Positions 30,138-39,161 of a stretch of 64,000 nucleotides of DNA are shown in pieces. The notes under the pieces were generated by a model that saw only the letters and a program-made list of their open reading frames with translations, had not been told where the DNA came from and searched no databases. The translations under genes were made by a program, and so were the position numbers. Each line of letters begins with the position of its first letter. Positions within the stretch are counted from its first letter, which is position 1. This DNA comes from Streptomyces sp. CG1 (lineage in GTDB: Bacteria > Actinomycetota > Actinomycetes > Streptomycetales > Streptomycetaceae), in assembly GCF_041080625.1 (NCBI RefSeq), contig NZ_CP163518.1, positions 6,255,501 to 6,319,500 on the forward strand. Direction: 5' to 3'.

Positions 30138-31001
30138 GTGCACCGCCGGCACAACGGGCTCAGGACCGCAGTACTCCTCGGGGGACTGTCCGCACTCATC
30201 ATCGTCATCGGCAGCTTCTTCGGCCGCATGGGGCTGATCGTCGCCGTCCTGATCGCCCTCGGCACGAACGCGTACGCGTACTGGAACAGCGACAAGCTGG
30301 CGCTCCGCGCGATGCGCGCCCGCCCGGTCAGCGAGTTCGAAGCCCCGGCGCTCTACCGCATGGTCCGCGAGCTGTCCACGCAGGCTCGCCAGCCCATGCC
30401 CAGGCTGTACATCTCGCCCACGGAGGCCCCCAACGCCTTCGCGACGGGCCGCAACCCGCGCAACGCCGCGGTGTGCTGCACCGAGGGCATCCTGCGCCTG
30501 CTGGACGAGCGCGAGCTGCGCGGCGTCATCGGCCATGAGCTGAGCCATGTCTACAACCGGGACATCCTCATCTCCTCGGTCGCCGGCGCGCTCGCCTCGG
30601 TGATCATGTTCCTGGTGAACTTCGCCTGGCTCATCCCGATCGGCCGCTCGGACGACGACGAGGGCCCCGGCCTGCTCGGCATGCTCCTGATCATGATCCT
30701 CGGCCCGCTCGCCGCCAGCCTCATCCAGCTGGCCATCAGCCGCTCCCGCGAGTACGAGGCGGACGCCTCCGGCGCTCAGCTCACCGGTGACCCGCTGGCC
30801 CTCGCCAGTGCCCTGCGCAAGCTGGAGGCCGGCACCCAGCAGCTCCCGCTGCCCCCCGAGCCCCGGATCGAGACCGCCAGCCACATGATGATCGCGAACC
30901 CCTTCCGCGCGGGCCAGGGACTGACCAAGATGTTTTCGACGCACCCGCCGATGGCGGACCGCATCGCCCGGCTGGAGAAGATGGCAGGTCGCTACCAGTG
31001 A
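30138..31001 (+). CDS. htpX: HtpX family membrane zinc metalloprotease
   Basis: This 287-residue membrane protease degrades damaged membrane proteins during envelope stress. Two N-terminal hydrophobic helices (residues 12-45) precede the catalytic domain. The zinc site is HELSH at residues 133-137, with the third ligand Glu in [10 protein letters not shown], and two more hydrophobic helices lie between them. The GTG at 30138 was chosen because GGAGG lies eight bases upstream. The stop overlaps the start of a YccF gene that is cut off by inserted DNA. Confidence 0.93.
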   Translation: MHRRHNGLRTAVLLGGLSALIIVIGSFFGRMGLIVAVLIALGTNAYAYWNSDKLALRAMRARPVSEFEAPALYRMVRELSTQARQPMPRLYISPTEAPNAFATGRNPRNAAVCCTEGILRLLDERELRGVIGHELSHVYNRDILISSVAGALASVIMFLVNFAWLIPIGRSDDDEGPGLLGMLLIMILGPLAASLIQLAISRSREYEADASGAQLTGDPLALASALRKLEAGTQQLPLPPEPRIETASHMMIANPFRAGQGLTKMFSTHPPMADRIARLEKMAGRYQ

Positions 31002-31120
31002 AGACCATCCTGAACGCCATTTGGCTCATCCTCAGCGGCTTCTGGATGTTCCTGGGCTACCTGTTCGCCGGCGTCCTGCTGTGCATCACGATCATCGGCA
31101 TCCCCTTCGGGATCGTCCTT
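30998..31120 (+). pseudogene. 5' fragment of a YccF-domain membrane protein gene
   Basis: The GTG at 30998 overlaps the htpX stop and reads [20 protein letters not shown] and on to TIIGIPFGI, which is the first half of a YccF protein. From about 31121 the frame runs into sequence of an inserted IS5-family transposase and stops at TGA 31160-31162. A stretch matching the end of the same family lies at 35456-35554 on the same strand. The original gene therefore seems to have been split, with the middle lost. Confidence 0.8.
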
Positions 31121-31460
31121 CTGGGTGCAGCGTCGCGCTCGGGTCGACGCGCCCTTCGATGATCATCGGAGCCAATAGCGCAGGCTCAGGCAGGGGGACC
31201 CGTTCGACATCCGCCAAGGCAGCGTTCACCCGGTCCCAGGTGCCATCGGTAGTCCATGCGTTGAAGTGCTTCGAGGCTTGGCGGGTAGCGCCGGTCTCCT
31301 TGACCACATCGGGCCATGATTTCCCCGTGCGCGCCTTGTAGAAGATCGCCTCCACGGAACGCCGGACGATGTCCATCCGTCCCTTCGGCAGCAATGGAGC
31401 AACCTTGGCCCAGTCGTCATCCGATAGCGAAACTGCGGGGATGTCGAGGCCGGTAGCGGT
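31121..31460 (-). pseudogene. Remnant of an IS5-family transposase
   Basis: On the minus strand an open frame reads SLSDDDWAKVAPLLPKGRMD, then RRSVEAIFYKARTGKSWPDV and HFNAWTTDGTWDRVNAAL. This is the N-terminal part of IS5/IS1182-like transposases found in Streptomyces. The catalytic DDE half is absent: the frame ends where the yccF fragment begins. At the other side it is cut by the IS4-type element at 31461. Confidence 0.75.
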
Positions 31461-33044
31461 GCAATGCCACTTATTTAAGAAACGGCCAGGATTTTGATGT
31501 GGGGCGGGTTCGGATGACGGGTTGTGGTTTCGGTGGGGAGTTTCTTCCTGTAGGCGTGGACGTGGATGCGTTTGACGGCGCGTGGGCTACTGCGGTTCCT
31601 CCGGCGGGGGGGGGGAGTCTTTCGGTGATTTCGGCGCGTGCCATTCCAAGGGCGTTCAAGAGGTGGGGAGGGGGAAAAGCTCGCCTGGTCTGTGACCTGA
31701 CGTCGGATAATGCGCAGTGACCGCATGAAGGACAGTCGGTCGGGGTCGATGTCAGCCTCGTCGGCTGCCTCGCACATGAGATGCCGGACTGCGTAGTGGG
31801 TGAGGAGCAGTGCCCAGATTTCCTGCTCGATCATGTCCGGTGTCTTCGAGCGCAGTACGCCGCCACGGCCTCGCTGATGAGTTTTGATCTCGTCCAGGCT
31901 GGATTCGAATTCCCAGCGTTCGGCATAGGCGGCCGCGAGTTCAGCGGAACTTGCCTCGTCGGGGTCCATGATGGTGGTGATCAGGCAGAAGATCTCTCCC
32001 TTGCCTTCACGGTTCGTCACTTCGTATTCGATGACCCGGACCGGAAGTCCGGACGGTTCCTCGATGTTCACCGATCCGCGGTGTCGCTGGACCGCGCGCC
32101 GTTGACGGACCTTCGGGTTGAGCAGGAACGACTCGTACGACCCGTCCTTCAGGGGCCGCACCACTGGCAGATGGGGCCCGTCAGGCATGCGCCACAGCAG
32201 ATCCGCGCCGGTAGCCACGGCAGCTTCCCACAGACGGTACGCATAGAATCCCCGGTCAGCGGTGACCAGCATGCCCGGTTCGAAATCGACGACGAGTTCC
32301 CCGGCGAGAACACCTTCGTCCACGCGCCAGGGCCCCAGCCGCGCTGCTACCACGGCATGTGTCCCGCATTCGCCCAGTCCCACGATCTTCACCTGGGGAA
32401 AAGGCGCCGGATTCTTCGTGCCTCCGGACCGGCCGAACCTCACGTCATTCGCAGGGGTATCGGGAATGTCCAGCACGAAACCGTCGATGGCCATCAGCCG
32501 CCACTGCCCCAGCCACGCCCCTTGCGTGCCCCGCCGCGCGCAGGGCAGCGCCACCCGCTCGAACAGCACCCGCAACGGCTCCGGTCCCAGACGCCGACGC
32601 GCCTGGGAAATCGCACCTGTCGTGGGAACTGTCCAGTCCTTGCGTCATGTCCCCAGAAAACGCAGACCGTTGACGAGAAGCCGCATCACTTCCTCGTACG
32701 ACTCGCCGAAGAACAGACACAAACCCATCACGTAATAGACAACAACATGCGCCGGCAGCAGACGTGACCGCTTTTCCCCCGGCCCGTCTCGACGAGAACC
32801 TCATCTACCAGATCACGGTCAACCAGACGCGTCAGAACACCAACACCCACCCGGTCAGTCAGACGCACGCCTGAAACAGCCGCCGAGCCATCCAGCACCC
32901 CACCCATAGACGAGGAAGGTAGCCGGTCTCCTGGAAACAACAAAGCACCGGGACTTGCATGGTTGACCATCCACAGGCAGCCCGAGTGTGTCGCTGTGGA
33001 AAAGTGGACGACTGGACGCCAGCCGCTTATCTAAGTGGCATTGC
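31461..33044 (-). mobile_element. Decayed IS4-family insertion sequence
   Basis: About 1.58 kb is bounded by imperfect terminal inverted repeats. The left end reads GCAATGCCACTTATTTAAG (31461-31479). The right end, read inward on the minus strand, is GCAATGCCACTTAGATAAG (33044-33026); 17 of 19 positions match. Inside is a broken transposase gene. No target-site duplication is visible, which suggests flanking rearrangement after insertion, in line with the truncated IS5 remnant on its left. Confidence 0.8.
31475..32907 (-). pseudogene. IS4-family transposase, frameshifted and interrupted
   Basis: The protein can be followed only by changing frames. It begins with RLTDRVGVGVLTRLVDRDL, shifts frame near 32778 into EKRSRLLPAHVVVYYVMGL, meets an in-frame TGA at 32645-32647, and continues as ISQARRRLGPEPLRVLFERV. 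The DDE domain then shows MAIDGFVLDIPDTPAN, VTADRGFYAYRLW and the YERW/E region in AAYAERWEFESSLDEIKTH. Two more shifts affect the C-terminal tail, one at a run of ten G (31606-31615). It cannot make an active enzyme. Confidence 0.88.
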
Positions 33045-33372
33045 CCTCTGCATGAGGGGAATTCCCTGACGGCGGCAACGAGGGGGCCAAAATATCTCAC
33101 CACATGGTGGGTGCTGCAGTATCCCATCATTGGGGCGACTATCGCCTCGTCGAAAGAGGGGGAGAATGTTAGGCCTACAGCGCGATATTCAGACCTCCTT
33201 GCTGCTCGGTACGGACTTGAAATGGCTGATAGTGGGATTATTGAGATGCCTGTGGGGCCTTGACGAAGGGTCAGTGAGGGCTACTGAAATTGAATTCGTG
33301 ATGTCGGCCTTGCGGGGCCAAGCAGTGTCACTCAACTCTGGGGGGCGGATGCCATTCGCGGGTCATGTCCCC
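33045..33372. other. AT-richer remnant DNA, nothing recognised
   Basis: This stretch right of the insertion sequence is less GC-rich than the host genes. A plus-strand open frame entering from the insertion sequence runs to a TGA at 33261-33263, but its protein (for example YLTTWWVLQYPIIGATIASS) matches no family I know. It is probably debris of earlier insertions. Confidence 0.35.
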
Positions 33373-33819
33373 TCATCCCGGCCGGCCGTGGGAGCCCGCC
33401 TCGAGGGTTGCGCGAAGGATGGCCAGGGTTGAGGCGATGCGGGCCAGGTCGTCGGGGGGAACCGCCGCGGTCAGTGAGATGAGCTCGCCTTCGACAATGG
33501 GGCGGGAAGCGGACAACTGCTTCTCACCCGCGGATGTGAGGCGGAGGACGGACGAGCGGCGGTCCTGGGGGTGCGCGACCCGCACGCACCAGCCCGCAGC
33601 CACCAGCCGGTCGACCGCCTTGCTGACGGCCCCCACGGTGATCGCCAGTTCGCCGACGATGTCGAGCACGCGGCACCCCGGCACGCGGTCGATGATCTCC
33701 AAAAGCTCGAACTGCCCCAGCCCCAGCCCTTGTTCGGCGCGCAACCGGGCGCTCACCGCGTTGTAGAGCCGGGTCTCGACGCGGACCAGATCGGTGAAGA
33801 TCGGGGTGATGTGGCTCAC
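33373..33819 (-). CDS. MarR family regulator
   Basis: This 148-residue protein has the winged-helix core of MarR: LGLGQFELLEIIDRVPGCRV, the recognition helix region ELAITVGAVSKAVDRLVAAG, and the wing HPQDRRSSVLRLTSAG, which carries the conserved D-R-R. MarR dimers bind palindromes and let go on binding small aromatic ligands. It is read divergently from an esterase gene; three TTCC-N2-GGAA palindromes in the 108-base spacer are the likely operators. Confidence 0.92.
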   Translation of the reverse strand: MSHITPIFTDLVRVETRLYNAVSARLRAEQGLGLGQFELLEIIDRVPGCRVLDIVGELAITVGAVSKAVDRLVAAGWCVRVAHPQDRRSSVLRLTSAGEKQLSASRPIVEGELISLTAAVPPDDLARIASTLAILRATLEAGSHGRPG

Positions 33820-33832
33820 ATTAGCTCCAGTG

Positions 33833-33895
33833 GATTCCTGGGAATCATCTTCCTTGGAATCCGGTTGGGGTCAGGCAGGTGGATTCCCAGGAATC
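33833..33895. promoter_or_regulatory. MarR operator cluster between the regulator and the esterase gene
   Basis: Two perfect 14-base palindromes of the form GATTCC-N2-GGAATC lie at 33833-33846 (centre TG) and 33882-33895 (centre CA). A third, imperfect one (TCTTCC-TT-GGAATC) lies at 33848-33861. They fill the divergent promoter region and are the evident binding sites of the adjacent MarR protein. Confidence 0.75.
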
Positions 33896-33927
33896 CATCC
33901 TCGCACCCCGACCCATGGAGGCCCCGC

Positions 33928-34857
33928 ATGTCCCGACAGCAGCGCGACGCCCTGGACGCCCTACTCCGTTCCGCCCCTCGCAGCAAGATGCGGCCCACCC
34001 CCGAGGAGCAGCGCAGCGGTTTCGCCGCAGCTGTCACCCGCCCCGCGCCGGAGGGCGTGGTCACCCGCAGGACCGTCCTGGGCGGGCGGCCGGTACTGGA
34101 GCTGGAGCCGGCTGAAGCCTCCGGCCGCGGCCGACTGCTCTACCTGCACGGCGGCGGCTACGTCATCGGCTCACCGGACACCCACGCAGGGCTGGTCGGT
34201 GAACTGGCCCGCCGCGCCGGGCTGCGCGCGACGTCGGTGGACTACCGGCTGGCGCCCGAGCACCCTTTCCCCGCGGCTGTCGACGACGGGCTCGCGGCCT
34301 ACCGCGAGCTACTGGCGTCGGGCACCGACCCACGGGACCTCGTCATGGCCGGTGACTCCGCCGGTGGCGGATTGAGCATCGCCACGCTGCTCGCCGCCCG
34401 GGAGGCCGGGCTGCCGCAACCAGCCGCCGTGGTCGTCTTCTCCCCCTGGGCCGACCTCACCCTCGCTGGAGGAAGCATCCGTTCCAAGGAGAGCGCCGAC
34501 CCCATTTTCACAGAGGCCGACCTTCGCGCCTACGCCGATCTCTACGTCGGCACAGGCGACAGGGCGCATCCCCTGGCCAGTCCGGTGTTCGCCGACCTCA
34601 CCGGACTGCCCCCACTCCTCGTGCAGGTCGGGGCGAACGAGGTGCTCCTCGACGATGCGGTCCGGCTGGCCGGCCGCGCGGGCGCCGACGGCGTCGAGGT
34701 CACGCTCGAAGTCGGCCCCGGCCTTCCCCACGTCTTCCAGCACCACTACGGCCGCCTCGACGAGGCGGACGCCGCACTCGACCGCGCCGCCCGCTTCCTC
34801 ACCGCCCACCTGAGCGCCGGGCGCCCCGGCGCCGACCATCTCGAACCGGTCCGCTGA
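33928..34857 (+). CDS. Alpha/beta hydrolase of the HSL (hormone-sensitive lipase) esterase family
   Basis: This 309-residue esterase has the oxyanion-hole motif YLHGGGYVIGS, the nucleophile elbow GDSAGGG, an acidic residue near LLVQVGANEVLLDDA and the catalytic His in GLPHVFQHHYG. It should hydrolyse short to medium acyl esters in the cytosol. The ATG at 33928 follows ATGGAGG at good spacing; the much longer open frame upstream crosses the MarR operators. Co-location with MarR suggests induction by a substrate-like compound. The pair lies within a 4.3-kb segment inserted into a yccF gene. Confidence 0.9.
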   Translation: MSRQQRDALDALLRSAPRSKMRPTPEEQRSGFAAAVTRPAPEGVVTRRTVLGGRPVLELEPAEASGRGRLLYLHGGGYVIGSPDTHAGLVGELARRAGLRATSVDYRLAPEHPFPAAVDDGLAAYRELLASGTDPRDLVMAGDSAGGGLSIATLLAAREAGLPQPAAVVVFSPWADLTLAGGSIRSKESADPIFTEADLRAYADLYVGTGDRAHPLASPVFADLTGLPPLLVQVGANEVLLDDAVRLAGRAGADGVEVTLEVGPGLPHVFQHHYGRLDEADAALDRAARFLTAHLSAGRPGADHLEPVR

Positions 34858-34932
34858 CACCGACCCCGGCGGCCTCCACACGATGTCGGCAACGGCCGCA
34901 GGAGCACCATCGCCGACATCACAGGTTCAGTT

Positions 34933-35337
34933 TCAGTAGCGTCCGCCGAAGGTCTGGTCCGTGGGTACGACCTCTCGCCCTAGAGGCATGAGCGAGATCG
35001 GGATGAGCTTCAGGTTCGCCCAGCCGAAGGGGATCCCGATGATCGACAAGAATAGAGGGATGCTGGTAATCAGGTGCGCCAGCGCCAGCCACCATCCCGC
35101 GAAGATCACCCAGATCACGTTGCCGATGCACGACGGGGCGCCGGCGTCCGGCCGCTCCACGGTGGTACGGCCGAACGGCCACAGGACGAACCCGGCGATA
35201 CGCAGCGACGCGATGCCGAACGGGATGGTGACGATGAAGATGAAGCAGATCACCGCAGCGATCACGTAGCCGATCGCCATCCAGAGGCCGCAGAAGAAGA
35301 GCCACAGGAGGTTGAGCAGCAGGTTGAACAGCTTCAT
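34933..35337 (-). CDS. YccF-domain membrane protein, intact copy
   Basis: This 134-residue protein has two YccF units, each with a hydrophobic pair of helices and an IPFG turn: VTIPFGIASLRIAGFVLWPF in the first and IIGIPFGWANLKLIPISLMP in the second. Function is unknown; the family is widespread in bacterial inner membranes. The ATG at 35337 follows GGAGAAGGA. It is read opposite to the broken copy that starts at 30998, and its C-terminus (PLGREVVPTDQTF) closely matches the 3' remnant at 35456-35554. Confidence 0.88.
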   Translation of the reverse strand: MKLFNLLLNLLWLFFCGLWMAIGYVIAAVICFIFIVTIPFGIASLRIAGFVLWPFGRTTVERPDAGAPSCIGNVIWVIFAGWWLALAHLITSIPLFLSIIGIPFGWANLKLIPISLMPLGREVVPTDQTFGGRY

Positions 35338-35455
35338 GATCGATCCTTCTCCAGGTCGCTCCGTCGGCAGGGCCTGCTTCCACAAGTATCAGCTGATCAG
35401 GCGTCCAGGCGGAACCGGAGGGGCCTTGTAGCGCGATCGGGAACGTTCCGAGACG

Positions 35456-35554
35456 ATTCCGTTCGGCATCGCCAACTTCAAGCTGGCCCCGGTCTCCCTG
35501 CTGCCGCTGGGCCGCGAAATCGTCCCCACGGACCAGCCGTTCGCGACCCGCTGA
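35456..35554 (+). pseudogene. 3' remnant of a YccF-domain gene
   Basis: This plus-strand piece reads IPFGIANFKLAPVSLLPLGR and ends EIVPTDQPFATR followed by TGA. It is the last third of a YccF protein with no start. It lies in the same direction as the 5' fragment after htpX, and together they cover both ends of one gene, interrupted by about 4.3 kb. No other explanation for an isolated YccF tail is apparent. Confidence 0.75.
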
Positions 35555-35559
35555 GCACA

Positions 35560-36271
35560 CGGGCATACGTAGGACACCGAGCACCGCGACGGCCACGCAC
35601 GCGTACACCACAGGTGCGATCCCCAGGGCCAACGGGAGCGCACGCGGAATCGTGCGCGCCGGATCCCGTACCTCCTCCCCGAGAGTCGCGATCCGTGCGT
35701 ACCCGGCGAACGCGAAGAACAGCAGCCCGGCCGCCTGGAACACCCCGCCCTCACCCGACGACAGCCCGATGTCCAGCCGCCCGGCGGCGGCCCGCCCGGA
35801 GGCCAGGCACACGACCACCACGGCCGCGAGCACGGCCGGCACCACCGCCACGATCAGGCGCGTCAGCCACGCCGACTTCTGGATACCGACGTAGTTCACG
35901 GCGGTCAGGGCCACCACGGCCGCGACCGCCACCGCGTGCGCCTGCCCGGACAGACGTACGTGCCCACGGTGAGCGCCATGGCCGCACAGGACGCCGTCTT
36001 GCCGACCACGAACGCCCAGCCCGCGAGAGATACCCCCAGAAGGGGCCCAGTCGCTCCCGCCCGTACACGTACGTCCCGCCGGAGGCCGGGCAGCGGGCCG
36101 CGAGACGGGCCGAGGGCATGGCGTTGCAGTAGGCCACCACGGCCGCGAGCGCCAGCCCGGGCAGCAGCCCTGTGCCGGCCGCGCGGGCGGCGGGGCTGAG
36201 AAGACACCGGCCCCGATCATCGATCCGAGACCGACGACCACGGCGTCCCGCATGCTCGGAGCGCGGCGCAT
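35560..36271 (-). pseudogene. Frameshifted N-terminal half of an APC-type amino-acid permease
   Basis: The start MRDAVVVGLGSMIGAGVFSA is the classic first helix of amino-acid permeases. The protein then continues only by switching frames: CNAMPSARLAARCPASGGTY and VYGRERLGPFWGYL in a second frame, WAFVVGKTASCAAMAL in a third, and back to VNYVGIQKSAWLTRLIV and FFAFAGYARIATLGEEVRDP. At least three shifts are needed. The C-terminal half is missing; the sequence ends at the yccF 3' remnant, so this junction is a rearrangement point. Confidence 0.85.
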
Positions 36272-36444
36272 CGGTGCCGGAAGGCGTCATGCGCGGCACC
36301 CTGCTGAGCGCGGCAACCGTGTGGCGGATCCGTGGCGTCCTCTTCATCGACACGGCACGAACACGCGCGCGTGGACAGCGGGTCCTCACCGGATTTTCAG
36401 CGACAGGACAGTGCGGGCACAGCGCGGAAGGGCAGGTTCACGGC

Positions 36445-36711
36445 ATGGGCATCATCGCTTGGATCATCCTGGGACTGCTGGCCGGAGCCATCGCCAAGCT
36501 CCTCCTGCCGGGCCGCGACCCCGGCGGCTTCATCGGCACGACCCTCATCGGCATCGCGGGCGCGTTCATCGGCGGCTGGATCTCCGCGCGTTGGCTGCAC
36601 CACCCGATCACCAAGAACTTCTACGACGGCGCCACCTGGGCCGCGGCCATCGGCGGCTCCCTGGTGCTGCTGATCATCTACCGCATCCTGTTCGGGAACT
36701 CACGCGACTGA
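36445..36711 (+). CDS. GlsB/YeaQ/YmgE family stress-response membrane protein
   Basis: This 88-residue protein has three hydrophobic segments with Gly-rich turns: IIAWIILGLLAGAIAKLLLP, FIGTTLIGIAGAFIGGWIS and AAIGGSLVLLIIYRI. The GRDPGG loop after the first helix is typical of the transglycosylase-associated (GlsB) family, small membrane proteins linked to general stress. The ATG at 36445 follows GGAAGGGCAGG. A strong terminator lies 50 bases downstream. Confidence 0.9.
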   Translation: MGIIAWIILGLLAGAIAKLLLPGRDPGGFIGTTLIGIAGAFIGGWISARWLHHPITKNFYDGATWAAAIGGSLVLLIIYRILFGNSRD

Positions 36712-36760
36712 GCGAGGCGTCGAGGGCGCGGAGCCGGCAACACGGAGTCGAGAGCACGGA

Positions 36761-36790
36761 AGGGTGGGCACCGCTCGAGGTGCCCACCCT
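36761..36790. terminator. Bidirectional hairpin terminator
   Basis: AGGGTGGGCACC (36761-36772) and GGTGCCCACCCT (36779-36790) form a perfect 12-base stem with a 6-base loop. It lies between the convergent GlsB-type gene and yajQ, serving both. Confidence 0.85.
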
Positions 36791-36834
36791 TGATGCCGCT
36801 TGCCTCGTGCCTCTTGCCGATGTCCGCCGGTCTC

Positions 36835-37323
36835 TTACCGGTAGTTCACGAACTGCAGCGCGAAGTCGAAGTCCTTGCCCTTCAGCAGCGCGATCACGGC
36901 CTGCAGATCGTCCCGGCTCTTGGAGGAGACGCGCAGTTCGTCGCCCTGGACCTGGGCCTTCACGCCCTTCGGGCCCTCGTCGCGGATGATCTTCGCCACC
37001 TTCTTCGCGTTGTCCTGGGAGATGCCCTCCTCGATCGACGCGAAGATCTTGTACTCCTTGCCGGACAGCTGGGGCTCACCCGCGTCCAGGGCCTTCAGCG
37101 AGATACCGCGCTTGATCAGCTTGGACTGGAAGACGTCGAGGACAGCCTTCACCCGGTCCTCGGAGTTCGCCTCCATGAGGATCTTGTCACCGGACCACGA
37201 GATCGAGGCGCCCACGCCCTTGAAGTCGTAGCGCTGCGAGATCTCCTTGGCGGCCTGGTTGAGGGCGTTGTCGACCTCCTGCCGCTCGACCTTCGAGACG
37301 ATGTCGAAACTGGAGTCGGCCAT
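36835..37323 (-). CDS. yajQ: YajQ family nucleotide-binding protein
   Basis: This 162-residue cytosolic protein begins [20 protein letters not shown] and ends [16 protein letters not shown], both classic for YajQ. It has two ferredoxin-like domains. Members bind nucleotides and in some bacteria bind c-di-GMP and act on transcription; the role in Streptomyces is not settled. The ATG at 37323 follows AAGGAGCC. It lies just before the tRNA-Tyr gene used by the integrated element. Confidence 0.93.
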   Translation of the reverse strand: MADSSFDIVSKVERQEVDNALNQAAKEISQRYDFKGVGASISWSGDKILMEANSEDRVKAVLDVFQSKLIKRGISLKALDAGEPQLSGKEYKIFASIEEGISQDNAKKVAKIIRDEGPKGVKAQVQGDELRVSSKSRDDLQAVIALLKGKDFDFALQFVNYR

Positions 37324-37559
37324 GTCCTGTGGCTCCTTGTATCGGGGTGCGAATTGGGTGCGAACCGGGTGCGTGCCGGCGTGCGCGCGACGGCCGCCGG
37401 GCCCGGCCTGACGCCGGGCCGCATCCGCACCAGCCTAGTCACCTCACGAGCCAAGGGGTGGAGATCAACCGGGTGGCGGAGCACCCCTGTGTATCGGGTA
37501 TTGTTTACGACGTCGCCAGGGAGCACCGCCGCAGAGTGGTTCGATCTGGTGGCCGACCC

Positions 37560-37641
37560 GGCGGTGTGCCCGAGCGGCCAAAGGGAGCAGACTGTAAATC
37601 TGCCGGCTCAGCCTTCCCAGGTTCGAATCCTGGCGCCGCCA
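37560..37641 (+). tRNA. tRNA-Tyr (anticodon GTA)
   Basis: An 82-base class II tRNA with a long variable arm. The acceptor stem pairs GGCGGTG with CGCCGCC, and A is the discriminator base. The anticodon GTA is at 37594-37596, and GGTTCGAATCC is the T-loop region. CCA is not encoded. The 3' part from 37590 on is also the attL core of the integrated element, which supplies an identical 3' end, so the tRNA stays whole. Confidence 0.96.
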
Positions 37642-37650
37642 CACGGGAAC
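37590..37650 (+). repeat. attL: left 61-bp core repeat of the integrated element
   Basis: These 61 bases (the tRNA-Tyr 3' half from just before the anticodon, plus nine bases downstream) recur without a difference at 55550-55610. The sequence left of 37590 and right of 37650 differs from that around the second copy, which fixes the ends of the repeat. Site-specific recombination between the two would excise the element and leave one intact tRNA gene. Confidence 0.97.
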
Positions 37651-37695
37651 TAAGGGCCCTGTGACCTGCCGAAACGGCAGGTCACAGGGCCCTTA
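37651..37695 (+). terminator. Element-borne terminator after tRNA-Tyr
   Basis: A perfect 21-base stem with a 3-base loop (37651-37671 with 37675-37695; arm starts TAAGGGCCCTGTGACC) follows attL at once. As it lies inside the element, it replaces the chromosomal tRNA terminator displaced to 55611. Confidence 0.9.
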
Positions 37696-37765
37696 GTCAT
37701 GTGCCCCGGTGATCGGCGAACTGTCTCACTCTGTCTCGCGTTCGAACGCCCCGTCTCGGGCTCTG

Positions 37766-37783
37766 TGGACGGGGCGTGGACGG
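37766..37783 (+). repeat. Candidate integrase arm site, left
   Basis: TGGACGGGGCGTGGACGG lies 116 bases inside attL. A copy with a single difference lies at 55460-55477 inside attR, in the same orientation. In the circular form the two flank the attP core, as arm-type integrase or Xis sites do. Confidence 0.5.
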
Positions 37784-37796
37784 GATTTTCAGCCCC

Positions 37797-39161
37797 TCAC
37801 GCGCTCTGGCCCAGACGGGCAGAGATCTTGGCGTTCGCGGCCTCGTCTCCGTCCTTGAGGAACTTGGCGTACACGCGGAAGAGCACGGCCACGCTGTGGC
37901 CGGCGCGCTCCGCCACAAGCTGAGGTTCGACGCCGGAGCTGAGCCACGTGGACACCGCAGCATGACGAAGGTCGTACGGCCGCTTGGCCAACACCGACTC
38001 GAACTCCGTCGGGGTCAGTGCTCGCGAGCGAGCCTCAGCCCAGACTTCGCCGTAACCGGTGTCCTGGATCAACCCGCCGCGCATCGTCTGGAACACCCGA
38101 AGGTCGGCGGCCGTGCCATATGCGGTGAGATGCCATCGCAGCAGGGCGACCAGTTCAGGCGGAATCGGCACGCGCCGAACCGCTTTACGTGGGCGATGCT
38201 TCAGTCCCTTCTTCTCGTGTGCCTCGCCACTGTCCGTCCAGGCCGTACCGGAGCGGGGGCGTGTCTCACGGAGCCGGAGCAGACCCCACCCGCGACGCGG
38301 CAGATCACAGTCCCCGACTCGCAATCCGATGACTTCGGCTGGCCGTGCAGCCGCGTAGTACATGCAGCCGAAGAAAGCCATGAGCCGTCGGCCACGCTTG
38401 CTCTGATCCCGCACAGCAGCCAGCAGCTTCGCCGCTTGCGCGGGATTCGGCACGCATTCCGGGTCCACCTCCTCTACAACCTGCTCGGGTGCCGTCCACT
38501 TGATCCGATCCAATGGGTTGTCGCTGAGCAATTCAGCGTCTACCGCGAATTCGAGCGAGTTGTAGAAGATTGCGCGCTTTCGGCTGATTGTTCCCGGTGC
38601 AGCGGTCGTCCCGTCCAGCTTCTTCGACAACGCGCTCAGAGCGGCGCGTACTACAAGGCGGTCGGACAGCGCCGACATAGGCAGCGACTTGCGCTTGAAC
38701 CAGTCCAGAACCTTGACCACGTCGGCGGGGGTTTCCTCGTCCCACCGGTTCTTGTTGAAGGCCCAACTGTAGAGGGCACGTCGGACATCCCTCTTGTCCG
38801 GCATTCCCTTTGTGTCCTTCACGAAGGCGGGCGTCACTGTGGCCATGGCCTCAGCCAGCGTGCGGCGGGTATTGCCGGGGGAGTCGTCCCACTTCATCGC
38901 GATGTAGTTCCGGGCGTGCTCGTACCACGAGATGTCCCGGTTCTTGTCGACCATGGACTTCGGCAGACCGCTGTCCACGTCGAACGGCTCTCCGTCGCGC
39001 GCAGCCGAGATGAGTTGGGCTCGGCGACTGTCCGCCAGGCCCTGAGTGAGGAATGACTCCGAATGAGGGCGGGTGCCCACCTTCCAACGGAGTTGATAGG
39101 GCTTCCGGTAATCACGCTTCCGGATGGCCCAGATCTTGACGGTGTAGCTCCACTCAGTCAC
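37797..39161 (-). CDS. int: Tyrosine-recombinase integrase of the element
   Basis: This 454-residue enzyme inserts and excises the element at tRNA-Tyr. The N-terminal part holds an arm-binding region, then a SAM-like core-binding domain (near SMVDKNRDISWYEHARNYIA and on), then the catalytic domain. Catalytic residues visible are Arg in ARPAEVIGLRVGD, the H-x-x-R-type box in YDLRHAAVSTW, and the nucleophile Tyr in AGHSVAVLFRVYAKFL. The GTG at 39161 overlaps the xis stop by four bases, so int is translated after xis. The gene reads toward attL, as in pSAM2 and SLP1. Confidence 0.95.
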   Translation of the reverse strand: MTEWSYTVKIWAIRKRDYRKPYQLRWKVGTRPHSESFLTQGLADSRRAQLISAARDGEPFDVDSGLPKSMVDKNRDISWYEHARNYIAMKWDDSPGNTRRTLAEAMATVTPAFVKDTKGMPDKRDVRRALYSWAFNKNRWDEETPADVVKVLDWFKRKSLPMSALSDRLVVRAALSALSKKLDGTTAAPGTISRKRAIFYNSLEFAVDAELLSDNPLDRIKWTAPEQVVEEVDPECVPNPAQAAKLLAAVRDQSKRGRRLMAFFGCMYYAAARPAEVIGLRVGDCDLPRRGWGLLRLRETRPRSGTAWTDSGEAHEKKGLKHRPRKAVRRVPIPPELVALLRWHLTAYGTAADLRVFQTMRGGLIQDTGYGEVWAEARSRALTPTEFESVLAKRPYDLRHAAVSTWLSSGVEPQLVAERAGHSVAVLFRVYAKFLKDGDEAANAKISARLGQSA

